A stretch of DNA of 64,000 bases, taken from contig CAMLTW010000007.1 of the NCBI GenBank assembly GCA_946486375.1, positions 1 to 64,000 of the forward strand, read 5' to 3'. This DNA comes from an uncultured Rikenellaceae bacterium (GTDB lineage: Bacteria; Bacteroidota; Bacteroidia; Bacteroidales; Rikenellaceae). Position 1 is the stretch's first letter. Each line of letters begins with the position of its first letter. The position numbers and the translations under genes are program-made. Below are positions 17,537-26,251 of the stretch, one piece after another. The notes beneath the pieces are model-generated. The model was not told the origin of the DNA, did not search any database, and was given only the letters and a program-made list of their open reading frames with translations.

Positions 17537-18319
17537 TTACCGGGTGCGGATCACCAGATACCGCAACGGCTCCGTCCCCGCGTTCCGGATGCCGTGGAGC
17601 CTGCCGGCTGGACAGTAAAAGGACGTGTTCGGCCCGATCCGCTCCCTTTCCCCGTCGAGCCGAACCTCCGCCGTGCCTTCCACGACGTAGAACGCTTCCT
17701 GCTGCGGCAGGCGGTATTCCTTTCCGGTTTCATCCCCCGGCGGCAGGCTTTCCATCCGGACGTTCATCCCGCCCGAAAGCTCCTTTCCGATATAAACGTA
17801 CGGCTGCGCCAGGTTTCCGGCGGGGGCCGGGGACGCGATGCAGTCGTCGACGGTATAATTTTTCAAGGCGGGTTCCGAAACCGTTTCCAGCCGTTCGACG
17901 GTTTCCCGCTTGATAACCACATAGCGGATCGGTTCCTCTCCGGCCCGGCGGATGCAGTGGGTGGAACCGCCCGGACAATAGAAGGAAGACCCCGCCGGAA
18001 TCGTCCGTTCCTCGCCGTTCAGGGTGACGACCGCCGTTCCCTGCGCCAGATAAAAACCTTCGTCCTCGTTGTGGCTGTGCGGGGTATGGGTGCCGGGCAG
18101 CAGGTAAACGCTCGACATCTTGACCGTCAGCGTATCCGCGGCTCCCTTGGGAATGAACCAGAAAGCCCACCCCGCCTTGTTGGGGGAAGCCTTCGTTTCG
18201 TCCAGCACGCAGATGCAGTCGCAGAGTTTCCGGTCGGTTTCGCCGGCTCGCGGAGGCCGGGCCGTGGCTGCAAAGGCTGCGCACAAAGCCGCCGTCAACA
18301 TGAAAGCGCTTTTTTTCAT
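17537..18319 (-). CDS. secreted two-domain cupin protein
   Basis: This 260-residue protein has a signal peptide (residues 1-20, MKKSAFMLTAALCAAFAATA) and two cupin domains. The first has a full metal set, His81, His83, Glu87 and His121. The second (about 170-260) keeps the fold and the final LHGIRN His but has lost the His-X-His pair, so it probably does not bind metal the same way. ATG at 18317-18319 is chosen because the signal peptide starts there. Substrate unknown. It is the nearest minus-strand gene downstream of the cobalamin riboswitch, 331 bases away. Confidence 0.8.
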   Translation of the reverse strand: MKKSAFMLTAALCAAFAATARPPRAGETDRKLCDCICVLDETKASPNKAGWAFWFIPKGAADTLTVKMSSVYLLPGTHTPHSHNEDEGFYLAQGTAVVTLNGEERTIPAGSSFYCPGGSTHCIRRAGEEPIRYVVIKRETVERLETVSEPALKNYTVDDCIASPAPAGNLAQPYVYIGKELSGGMNVRMESLPPGDETGKEYRLPQQEAFYVVEGTAEVRLDGERERIGPNTSFYCPAGRLHGIRNAGTEPLRYLVIRTR

Positions 18320-18650
18320 GGTCTGAAAATAAGATTGTCGGATAAACAAAGGAACTGAAAATCGCACCGAAAAGCAAACCTTCCGGGCCGCAAAAGAAAA
18401 AGAAGAGAAGAAAGCCCCTGTTTTTCGTCGAGTTACAGCGTCGGCTCCTCCTCTTCCTCCGGCGACCGCAGGCCGCCTTCATCTTTCCGGTCGTTCGTTC
18501 CGCGGGCTGCCGCAGGGCCGAAGCGTTCCGGAACGAAAACGGGAAAAAGGCAGGAAGAGGGGGGCCGCGAACCGGCCGTTCGTCCTTCAGCTCTAACTCC
18601 CGAAAGCTTCGACCCGCAGCGGATTCTCGTCGAATCCGCCCGGCAGCGGC
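18320..18650 (-). other. 331-base leader between cobalamin riboswitch and cupin gene
   Basis: No credible gene was seen. The minus-strand frames here are Arg/Glu-rich or lack a start. A perfect 8-bp hairpin (18619-18626 with 18632-18639, loop GACGA on the minus strand) follows the aptamer directly and may be part of the riboswitch expression platform. Confidence 0.5.
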
Positions 18651-18822
18651 GCGGCAGGTCTTCTGACTCGTTCCCTTCCGGCGGCCTTCCCGCCTCTCTG
18701 CGGAGGCAGTGGCCCGTTGGCCGGAACATTCGGCGGAACTTACAGCAGCGGGTACTGTTCCGGACTTGCACCGGATTCCCTTTTCACCCGCCGCCCCGAA
18801 AGCGCGGCAGGTACCTGCGCCG
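18651..18822 (-). promoter_or_regulatory. cobalamin riboswitch
   Basis: Read on the minus strand, the segment has the ordered conserved blocks of the cobalamin (B12) aptamer: GCGCAGGUACCUGCC, GGUGAAAAGGGAAUCCGGUG, CAAGUCCGGAACAGU, CCCGCUGCUGUAA, GGCCACUGCC, GGGAAGG, and the closing GUCAGAAGACCUGCC. This is a textbook match by eye. On the minus strand it reads away from the S46 peptidase gene, which lies behind it on the plus strand. The next gene in its direction is the secreted bicupin, not a recognised B12 transport or synthesis gene. Confidence 0.92.
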
Positions 18823-18927
18823 GAACAAAGATAGAAAATATTCCCGATTCCGGGCGCGCAAAATTTTCCGCCGGCGTTCCTTTCCCGAATCGATGGAGGC
18901 GGAAGCTGGATTTTTCCTTTAAAATCT

Positions 18928-18935
18928 TACCTTTG
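18928..18935 (+). promoter_or_regulatory. -7 promoter element of the S46 peptidase gene
   Basis: TACCTTTG matches TAnnTTTG, 36 bases before the ATG. Confidence 0.45.
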
Positions 18936-18970
18936 TGTCCGGAAACATATAACGAATTCAAACCATAAAG

Positions 18971-21118
18971 ATGAAAAAAGGACTTATCCTGTTACTTTCC
19001 CTCTGCTGCTTTCTGGGCAAAGCGGCAGCCGACGAGGGCATGTGGCTGTTGCCCTACCTCTCCAAACTGAACATCAAGGACATGAAGGCCAAAGGGCTGA
19101 AGCTCTCCGCCGAAGACATCTACAGCGTCAACGGAAACAGCCTGAAGGACGCCATCATCATTTTCGGGAACGGCTGTACGGGCGAAATCGTCTCCGACCG
19201 GGGGCTGATCCTCACCAACCACCACTGCGGCTACAGCTCCATCCAGCAGCACAGCAGCGTGGAACACGACTACCTGAAAAACGGTTTCTGGGCCATGTCC
19301 GAAGAGGAGGAAATCCCCACGCCCGGCCTGACGGCCACCTTCATCCGGAAAATCGAGGACGTCACCGACCGGATCGTGCCCTTTCTGAGCGACACCCTGA
19401 GCGAATCGGCGCGGGAGGAAAAGGCGGCCGAACTCGCCGAAAAGATCGAAAAGGAATTTCAGGGAGACGACCCGAACCTGACGGTGTTCGTCCGGGACTT
19501 TTTCGGCGGCAACCAGTACCTGCTGTTCGTGACCGAGGTCTATAAGGACGTACGGATGGTGGGAGCGCCTCCCTCCTCCATCGGGAAATTCGGAGGGGAC
19601 ACCGACAACTGGATGTGGCCGCGCCACACGGGGGACTTCTCCGTATTCCGGGTGTACGCCGACGAGAACGGCCGGCCCGCGGAATATGCGAAGACCAACC
19701 GACCCTACCGGCCCCGGACGCACCTGAAAGTCTCGCTGAAAGGATTCGAGGCGGGCGACTTCGCCATGATCATGGGCTTCCCCGGCAGCACGGAACGGTA
19801 CATGACCTCCTATGAAATCGACCAGGTGCTGGAGCAGGACAACCCCAACCGCATCTTCATCCGCGGCGAGCGGCAGAAGCTGATGATGGAGGACATGAAG
19901 GCCAGCGACAAGGTGCGCATCCAGTACGCCTCCAAATACGCCGGTTCGTCCAACTACTGGAAAAACTCCATCGGGATGAGCCGGGGACTGAAACGCCTGA
20001 AGGTGAAAGACCAGAAACAGGCCGTCGAAACCGCCTTCGCCCGGTGGGCGGACGCCGCTCCCGAACGGGCGAAATACCGCGAGGCCCTGCCGCTGATCCG
20101 GCAGGCGGTCGAAGGAAGACGCCCCTACGAATACGGGCTGCAATACATTTCCGAAGCCCTGACGCGCGGCGTCGAGTTGCTCGGCATCGCTTCCTACGGC
20201 AACCTCCTGGCGACGGAGCTGGAAAAGGGCGACAGCGCGAAGGCGTCCGTGATGGAAAACCTGAAAAAACGCTTCGCCTCCTTCTACAAGGATTACAACG
20301 AACCCACCGACCGGAAAATCGCCAGGACCATGTTCCGCATCTTCGCCGAGAACGTTCCGGATTCGATGCGGCCTTCGTTCTACGAAGAGATCGTCCGGAC
20401 GCAGTTCGGGGGCGACTACGGAGAGTTCACGGACTGGCTGTTCGACAGTTCGATCTTCGCGGATTCGGCCCGGCTCGGCGCCTTCCTGAAAGACCCGTCG
20501 GCGGAAAAGCTCCGAAACGATCCGGCTTTCCGCGTGTACCGTTCCACGGCGGCCCGGTTCAGAGAACTGCGCGGGCAATACGTGAAATATCAGGAAGCAT
20601 TCACCCGGGGCCATCGGTTGTTCGTGGCGGGACTGCTGGAAATGGAGAAGGATGAAAAGCACTATCCGGACGCCAATTTCACCATCCGGCTGACCTACGG
20701 GCAAATCCTGCCCTACAAACCGGCGGACGCCGTGCGGTACGACTATTACACCACGCTTACGGGCGTGATGGAAAAGGAAGACCCGTCGAATCCGATGGAA
20801 TTCACCGTGCCGGAAAAGCTGAAGGAACTCTACGCAAACAAGGACTTCGGACGGTACGCCTACAAGGGGGACGTGCCGGTGGCCTTCCTGAGCAACAACG
20901 ACATCACAGGGGGCAACTCGGGCAGTCCCGTGCTGAACGCCCGCGGGGAGCTGATCGGACTGGCTTTCGACGGCAACTGGGAAGCCATGAGCGGGGACAT
21001 CGCCTTCGAGCCCGATTTGCAGCGGACGATCAGCGTGGACATCCGGTACGTGCTGTTCCTGATGGACAAATTCGCCGGAGCGCAACGCCTGATCGACGAA
21101 ATGACGATCGTCGAATAA
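18971..21118 (+). CDS. S46-family dipeptidyl-peptidase (DPP7-like)
   Basis: This 715-residue secreted serine exopeptidase removes dipeptides from oligopeptides in the periplasm. It has a signal peptide (to about Ala20). The catalytic His85 is in LTNHHCGYSS, the Asp is near DNWMWPRHTGDFS, and the nucleophile is Ser in GGNSGSPVLN. The residue that separates DPP7 (Gly) from DPP11 (Arg) appears as Gly668 in AFDGNWEAMSGD, suggesting a preference for hydrophobic P1 residues rather than Asp/Glu. Such enzymes feed amino-acid-using Bacteroidales. It is a single-gene unit. Confidence 0.93.
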   Translation: MKKGLILLLSLCCFLGKAAADEGMWLLPYLSKLNIKDMKAKGLKLSAEDIYSVNGNSLKDAIIIFGNGCTGEIVSDRGLILTNHHCGYSSIQQHSSVEHDYLKNGFWAMSEEEEIPTPGLTATFIRKIEDVTDRIVPFLSDTLSESAREEKAAELAEKIEKEFQGDDPNLTVFVRDFFGGNQYLLFVTEVYKDVRMVGAPPSSIGKFGGDTDNWMWPRHTGDFSVFRVYADENGRPAEYAKTNRPYRPRTHLKVSLKGFEAGDFAMIMGFPGSTERYMTSYEIDQVLEQDNPNRIFIRGERQKLMMEDMKASDKVRIQYASKYAGSSNYWKNSIGMSRGLKRLKVKDQKQAVETAFARWADAAPERAKYREALPLIRQAVEGRRPYEYGLQYISEALTRGVELLGIASYGNLLATELEKGDSAKASVMENLKKRFASFYKDYNEPTDRKIARTMFRIFAENVPDSMRPSFYEEIVRTQFGGDYGEFTDWLFDSSIFADSARLGAFLKDPSAEKLRNDPAFRVYRSTAARFRELRGQYVKYQEAFTRGHRLFVAGLLEMEKDEKHYPDANFTIRLTYGQILPYKPADAVRYDYYTTLTGVMEKEDPSNPMEFTVPEKLKELYANKDFGRYAYKGDVPVAFLSNNDITGGNSGSPVLNARGELIGLAFDGNWEAMSGDIAFEPDLQRTISVDIRYVLFLMDKFAGAQRLIDEMTIVE

Positions 21119-21673
21119 GCGGGCGGGAATAAGCAGAGAGTACCGAAAAGTTTCGGGGGCCGTAAGAAGCTCCCGAAATTTTTTTGTCAGGGGGGATAGC
21201 ATCCGCAACCGGTTCCTTCTATCCGTTCCGGCACCTCTGCCGCTTTGCGTCATTGCGAGGAGCGAAGCGACGCGGCAACGTTGCGAATAAGCGAGGGCAG
21301 AGCCAAATTTATTTGAGCTATGCCGAGCGGGAGCAACGAAAAACCGCCGAAGGCGGGGTAATCTCTCTCATTATACCCTATCAGAGATTCCCACGCTCCG
21401 CCTGCGGCTGCGCTCGGAATGACGCAGGGCCGTTGCTGTTGCGGATGGGCGTATGACGACAGGAAGGTAGCATTAGCAACGTCAGTTGCGACGTGAGCCT
21501 TATCCGATGTGCAAGGACGTAACTTTGGAAAGTAGCAGCCGAAGGCGAAGCGTGAGTATTTCTGTTTTAACGACAGACAAACAGGATCAAAACTGCCCGA
21601 AGGCGGTTCAATCTCCATCTAAAAGGGAAGAAAAGTCCGTTCTGCGAATGCCGGACGAAGGTTGTTCCGGTAT
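21119..21673. repeat. intergenic region filled with modular repeats
   Basis: This 555-base gap holds no credible gene. Bases 21193-21510 string together several modules. One begins GCAACCGGTTCCTTCTATCC. Next come GCGTCATTGCGAGGAGCG and GAAGCGACGCGGCAACG. Then AAAACCGCCGAAGGCGG. Last is GATTCCCACGCTCCGCC with CGGAATGACGC. Each recurs elsewhere in the window in other orders or orientations. Bases 21520-21673 hold less clear remnants. Confidence 0.85.
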
Positions 21674-22567
21674 TTATTCCGCCGGTTCCGGCCCGGAAGA
21701 ACCCCCGGCGGTCAACGAGCGGATGGCGGCCGCCACTTTTTCCATCAGCCATTTCGGGGTGGAAGTGGCTCCGCAGATGCCCACCGACCGGCAGCCGGCG
21801 AACCATTCCGCCCGGAGTTCCCCTTCGTCTTCGATGTTGTGGCTGCGCGGGTTGGCCGCGATACAGGCGGCAAAGAGGGCTTTACCGTTGGAACTTTTTT
21901 TGCCGCTGACGAAAATGACGGTGTCGTATCGGGATGAAAACGCTTTCAGGTGGGGGTTCCGGTTGGAAACCTGCCGACAGATGGTGTCGTTCACCGTGAC
22001 GGCGGCCGGATCCGCGGCCCGCGCATAAATCTCCGCTTTGACCGCTTCGAACAGTTCGAGGCTCTGCGTGGTTTGCGAGAGCAGATATATGGGCCGGGCG
22101 AAATCGATCAGGGCAAGGTCTTCAAGCTTCTCGATGACCACGGCGTCTCCTCCGACCTGTCCGGTCAGTCCCACCACTTCGGCGTGTCCCTTTTTTCCCA
22201 GAATCACCACTTGCCCGCCCACGGCCTTCATGGTTTCGTAGGCTTTTTTGACTTTCAATTGGAGAGCGGCCACCACGGGACACGTGGCGTCGATCAGCCG
22301 GACGCCGTGCCGCCGTGCCTGTTCATAGGTAGCAGGCGGTTCGCCGTGCGCCCGAATCAAAGCCGTTTTCCCGCTCAACGCCGGCAGATCCTCGGAGCGG
22401 ACGGTTTTCAGGCCGAGGGATTCCAGCCGGGAAACTTCCACCCGATTGTGCACGATGTCCCCCAGGCAATAAACCTCACCGGCGTTCCGGAGCGATTCTT
22501 CGGCTTTGGTGATGGCCCGTACCACCCCGAAGCAGAAACCCGATTTGTCGTCGATTTCAACAGTCAT
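21674..22567 (-). CDS. ispH: 4-hydroxy-3-methylbut-2-enyl diphosphate reductase
   Basis: This 297-residue iron-sulfur enzyme performs the last step of the MEP isoprenoid pathway, giving IPP and DMAPP. The three cluster cysteines are visible: Cys12 in GFCFGVVRAI, one in DATCPVV and one in NDTICRQVSNRN. The IRAHGEPP and SSNGKALF motifs are also standard. It is followed by the modular repeat block and lies downstream of cmk on the same strand, separated by 39 bases. Confidence 0.95.
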   Translation of the reverse strand: MTVEIDDKSGFCFGVVRAITKAEESLRNAGEVYCLGDIVHNRVEVSRLESLGLKTVRSEDLPALSGKTALIRAHGEPPATYEQARRHGVRLIDATCPVVAALQLKVKKAYETMKAVGGQVVILGKKGHAEVVGLTGQVGGDAVVIEKLEDLALIDFARPIYLLSQTTQSLELFEAVKAEIYARAADPAAVTVNDTICRQVSNRNPHLKAFSSRYDTVIFVSGKKSSNGKALFAACIAANPRSHNIEDEGELRAEWFAGCRSVGICGATSTPKWLMEKVAAAIRSLTAGGSSGPEPAE

Positions 22568-22606
22568 GATCGGTAAACGTTGTCGGATGCAGGATAAAGA
22601 GACGGA

Positions 22607-23296
22607 TCAGCGCACCAGCTTGTCGATTTTCTCCCGAACCCACATCATCTGTTCGGCCACGCTCATCCGACTGTTGTCCAGTACGAGGGCGTCCGGCGCC
22701 TTCCGCAGCGGGCTGATCTTCCGGGTCACGTCGGCGTTGTCCCTTTTGCAAATGTTTTCCGTGATCTCCTGAAGCGAGACTTTTTCCCCTTTTTCCGAAA
22801 GTTCCCGGAAACGGCGCATGGCCCGCACTTCCGGATCGGCCGTCATGAAGATTTTCAGTTCGGCCTCTGGAAAGACGACGGTTCCGATGTCCCGTCCGTC
22901 CATCACGATCCCCTTTTCGCGCCCCATCTCCTGCTGGAGCTTCACCAGTCTTTCCCGCACCTGGGGAATCTGACTCACGGCGCTGACGTGGCCGCTCACT
23001 TCGATGGTGCGGATTTCCTGTTCGACGTTCTCCCCGTTCAGGTAAAGGTCGCTGGCTTCCCGCTGCGGGTTGTAGCGGAAGGCGATCCGGATTTCGTCCA
23101 GGTGCCGGACGAGGGAATCCGTGTCGGCCTTGCCGTCGGAGCCGATCCACCCCCTGCGCAGGGCATACAGGGTCACGGCCCGGTACATGGCTCCGGTGTC
23201 GATGAAGATGTAGCCCCTTTCGGCCGCGATCTTTTTGGCGAAGGTGCTTTTTCCGCAGGAGGAATATCCGTCTATGGCGATGATGATTTTTTTCAT
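22607..23296 (-). CDS. cmk: cytidylate kinase
   Basis: This 229-residue kinase phosphorylates CMP and dCMP. The P-loop is GYSSCGKST (about residues 10-18). The DTGAMYRAVTLYALRRG, VVMDGRDIGTVVFP-like and DVTRKISPL segments follow the Cmk order. The frame is open upstream, but ATG at 23294-23296 gives the expected N-terminus MKKIIIAIDG. Its ATGA overlaps the stop of the upstream LysE-like gene, so the two are coupled. ispH follows in the same direction, as in several bacteria. Confidence 0.94.
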   Translation of the reverse strand: MKKIIIAIDGYSSCGKSTFAKKIAAERGYIFIDTGAMYRAVTLYALRRGWIGSDGKADTDSLVRHLDEIRIAFRYNPQREASDLYLNGENVEQEIRTIEVSGHVSAVSQIPQVRERLVKLQQEMGREKGIVMDGRDIGTVVFPEAELKIFMTADPEVRAMRRFRELSEKGEKVSLQEITENICKRDNADVTRKISPLRKAPDALVLDNSRMSVAEQMMWVREKIDKLVR

Positions 23297-23946
23297 TGGG
23301 GTACGATTTTGCTGACCGGGGTGTTCACGAAAAGGCTGAGGATGACGAACGCCCCCAGCAGCACGATGACGGCTCCCGAAACCCGGTTGATGACCAGCAG
23401 GTGGCGGGGCCGGAATTTTTTCCGGAGCAGGCTCACGGCGAACGTCAGCAGGAACCACCAGAGGGAGGCTCCGCCGAAGACCCCGCCCACCAGCAGGATG
23501 CCCACCCAGTGCTGCATCCCGTCGCTGCTGATCCCGAAGGCCGCGAACAGGGCCACGAACATCAGGATGAACGCCGGGTTGGTGAGCGTCAGCAGGAACA
23601 TGGAGAGAAAATCGCTCCAGAGGTTTCCCTTTTTGGCGCGGTTGCGGCGGATCTGCACCACGGGATTCTTGAGGAAAATATTGACTCCCACGATGATGAC
23701 GCAGATGCCCCCGATGATCTTGATCAGGCTGAAATGGGTTTCGATGAAAGAGAGGACGACCGTCAGGAAAAAGGCGGCGATGATGGCGAAAACGGTATCG
23801 GCCGAGGCCGCGCCCACTCCCGAGACGAATCCGGACTTATGGCTTTTGCTGAGGGTTTTCTGGATGCACATCACCCCGATCGGGCCCAGCGGCACGGAAG
23901 CCACCAGACCGATGATGATCCCCTTGCACAGTATCTGAAACCACAT
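23293..23946 (-). CDS. LysE-family amino-acid exporter
   Basis: This 217-residue protein has six hydrophobic segments and the family's N-terminal ASVPLGPIGVMCIQKTLSKS block and TLTNPAFILMFVALFA helix. It should export amino acids or related compounds from the cytoplasm; the substrate is not predictable. It overlaps cmk by four bases and is the first gene of the lysE-cmk-ispH run. Confidence 0.87.
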   Translation of the reverse strand: MWFQILCKGIIIGLVASVPLGPIGVMCIQKTLSKSHKSGFVSGVGAASADTVFAIIAAFFLTVVLSFIETHFSLIKIIGGICVIIVGVNIFLKNPVVQIRRNRAKKGNLWSDFLSMFLLTLTNPAFILMFVALFAAFGISSDGMQHWVGILLVGGVFGGASLWWFLLTFAVSLLRKKFRPRHLLVINRVSGAVIVLLGAFVILSLFVNTPVSKIVPQ

Positions 23947-24032
23947 CTTTTATACCGGATAACGTCGCAAAGTTAATAAATCCGACCGGTTTCCGAAAAT
24001 AACGCGTATCTTTACCCGGATATTTCGGAGGT

Positions 24033-25622
24033 ATGAAAAACAGGATCGTTCTGATATCGCTTTCCGTCCTGCTGCTGTCCCTTCCGTGGCTGGGCTTTCC
24101 GGGCTACACGCTCTGGGTCGCCTTCGTTCCCCTGTTGATCCTGCAGGAAAAACTGAGCCGGGAAAAGAACCGGAAGGGAAAGCCCCGTCGTTTTTTCGGG
24201 TATGCGGCCGTCACGTTTCTGGTGTGGAACATCGTGACCGTTTACTGGATCAAGAATGCCACGTGGATCGGAGTGGTTGCGGCCTTCGCGGTGAATACCT
24301 TCATTTCCACCGTTTCCTTCATGGTCTATCACTACGTGTGGCGCCGGGCTCCGCGGGCGCTGGCCTATACGGTGCTCGTGTCGTTCTGGATCGCTTACGA
24401 ATACGTTTACATCAACGGGGAGATTTCGTTTCCGTGGCTGATTCTGGGGAACGGATTCGCGAACACCGTCCGGGCCGTGCAGTGGTACGAATATACGGGC
24501 ATTCTGGGCGGCTCGCTGTGGGTGTGGATCGTGAACCTGCTCGTCTATGAGGCGTGGCGGAAATTCCGGGCGTGTCGTTGCGCGGGCGCGTTCGCTCTCC
24601 CCGTGGTGATCGCGCTGACGCCGCTGGTCGTATCGTGGGCGATGTATGCCCGGTATCAGGAAGCGGAACGCCCCGTGACAGTGACCGTCGTGCAGCCCAA
24701 CCTCGACCCGTACGAAGAAAAATTCGTCCTGCCGCAGTGGGATCAGGCCCGGCTGATCCTGTCGCTGGCCGAGCGGGCGCCTGCCGATGCGGACTACATC
24801 GTGACGCCGGAAACCTCTTTCGACTATACCCTCTGGGAAGAGAATCTGCCGGACAACCCCCTGATCCGGACTTTGCGGGAATTCATGCGGACGCACTATC
24901 CGGGAGCGCAGCTGATCATCGGGGCCACCACCTTCCGGCGGTACGGCTCGAAAGCCGAAGCGAGCGCCACGGCCCGCACCAATTCCAACATCGATTTCTG
25001 GTACGACGTGTACAACAGCGCCATTCGGATCGACACCGCTTCCGTGTCGGTTTACCACAAGTCCAAGCTGGTGGCCGGGGCCGAGATGATTCCCCACTAC
25101 CGCCGGTTCGAATTCCTGAAAAGCCTTTCCCTCGAACTGGGAGGCGTTTCCGGAATGCTGGGCGTAGATCCGGAGCGGAGCACGTTCGCTTCGGAGGACG
25201 GGACGCAGGTGGGCGTGGCCATTTGCTACGAGTCGGTGTACGGGGAATATTGTACCGAATACGTGGGAAAGGGAGCCGAAGCTCTGTTCATCATCACCAA
25301 CGACGGCTGGTGGGGGGACACGCCCGGTTACCGCCAGCATTTTTCTTTCGCCCGGCTCCGGGCGATCGAGCTGCGCCGTTCCGTGGCCCGGAGCGCCAAC
25401 ACGGGGATTTCGGGGTTCATCGGCCAGCGGGGAGACGTGCTTGCGAAGACCGGATGGGATGAACGGACGGCCCTGACCGGCACGATCAACCTGAACGACA
25501 GACTGACGTTCTATGCCCGGCACGGGGACATGATCGGCCGCATTTGCCTGTATACGACGCTGCTTTCGCTGCTCTACTTCATCGCTTACCGCCGCCGGAA
25601 GAAAGACTATCTGGTGGACTGA
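24033..25622 (+). CDS. lnt: apolipoprotein N-acyltransferase
   Basis: This 529-residue inner-membrane enzyme adds the third acyl chain to lipoproteins. N-terminal membrane helices (to about residue 215) are followed by a periplasmic nitrilase-like domain. The Glu-Lys-Cys triad is visible: Glu near 260 in VTPETSFDY, Lys near 345 in YHKSKLV and Cys near 398 in AICYESVYGEY. NDGWWGDTPGYRQHFSFARLRAIE is a hallmark block, and a last helix ends the protein. A TATCTTTA element lies just upstream. Confidence 0.94.
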   Translation: MKNRIVLISLSVLLLSLPWLGFPGYTLWVAFVPLLILQEKLSREKNRKGKPRRFFGYAAVTFLVWNIVTVYWIKNATWIGVVAAFAVNTFISTVSFMVYHYVWRRAPRALAYTVLVSFWIAYEYVYINGEISFPWLILGNGFANTVRAVQWYEYTGILGGSLWVWIVNLLVYEAWRKFRACRCAGAFALPVVIALTPLVVSWAMYARYQEAERPVTVTVVQPNLDPYEEKFVLPQWDQARLILSLAERAPADADYIVTPETSFDYTLWEENLPDNPLIRTLREFMRTHYPGAQLIIGATTFRRYGSKAEASATARTNSNIDFWYDVYNSAIRIDTASVSVYHKSKLVAGAEMIPHYRRFEFLKSLSLELGGVSGMLGVDPERSTFASEDGTQVGVAICYESVYGEYCTEYVGKGAEALFIITNDGWWGDTPGYRQHFSFARLRAIELRRSVARSANTGISGFIGQRGDVLAKTGWDERTALTGTINLNDRLTFYARHGDMIGRICLYTTLLSLLYFIAYRRRKKDYLVD

Positions 25623-26251
25623 CCGTTCGGGGAAAGTCTTCCGCCGTTCGGGAACCTCTATGCATGCGCACCCTTCCAATGTTCTCACAACGACCCTCAT
25701 CGGTAACATTCCTGTATCCTTACTGCCATTCTGTAATCATCGGTGCTTTCGTCTCCTTCCGGTCGTCAGCCACTCTCAGCGGTAACGTCTTTGCATCTTT
25801 CCGGTCGTCCCGCAACCATTCTAAACAGTGATGCCCCTGCGTCATCCTGAACCGAGGAAGACCGAAGGTATTCCGAGCCTCACTGACCGAACCGAAGACC
25901 GCGAAGCGGTCTGAGCCTCACTGACCGGAGTCCGTTGTCGGCCTGTAAGGCCGGAACGGAAATAACGGAGGGAAGTAACATTGCCCGTGGTCGTCCCGCA
26001 ACCATTCTAAACAGTGATGCCTCTGCGTCATCCTGAACCGAGGAAGACCGAAGGTATTCCGAGCCTCACTGACCGGAGCCCGCAGTCAGCCGTGAGGCTG
26101 GTGCGGAAAAGGCGCAGGGGAGTAGCATGGAGCCGCCAGGCCCGACGTGAGGATCTTTTTGCACGCCGGATGAGATGCTCACGCTCCGCCTATGGCATCG
26201 CTCGGAATGCCCCGGGGTAGCGGGGTTTCTAAACGGCAGGAAGAAGCGGCA
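25623..26251. repeat. intergenic repeat block with an 87-bp direct duplication
   Basis: This 629-base gap holds no gene. Bases 25803-25889 and 25989-26075 are an 87-bp direct repeat differing at one position by eye. Between them is a segment (25886-25980) that recurs at the uvrC 3' end (about 55088-55182). Bases 26133-26160 carry the CCAGGCCCGACGTGAGGATC module also seen near 43455. Bases 26176-26213 carry a version of the CACGCTCCGCC...CTCGGAATG module. Bases 25640-25800 show looser, related phrases. Confidence 0.85.

Noticed and set aside
18433-18771. Minus-strand frame running from the cobalamin riboswitch, considered as its missing target gene
   Set aside because: Its only start codon is inside the aptamer and the sequence is Arg/Pro/Glu-rich with no motif.
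21184-21456. Frames inside the repeat blocks (also at 25544, 26014, 47051, 55197)
   Set aside because: They translate the repeat modules themselves and change frame from copy to copy.
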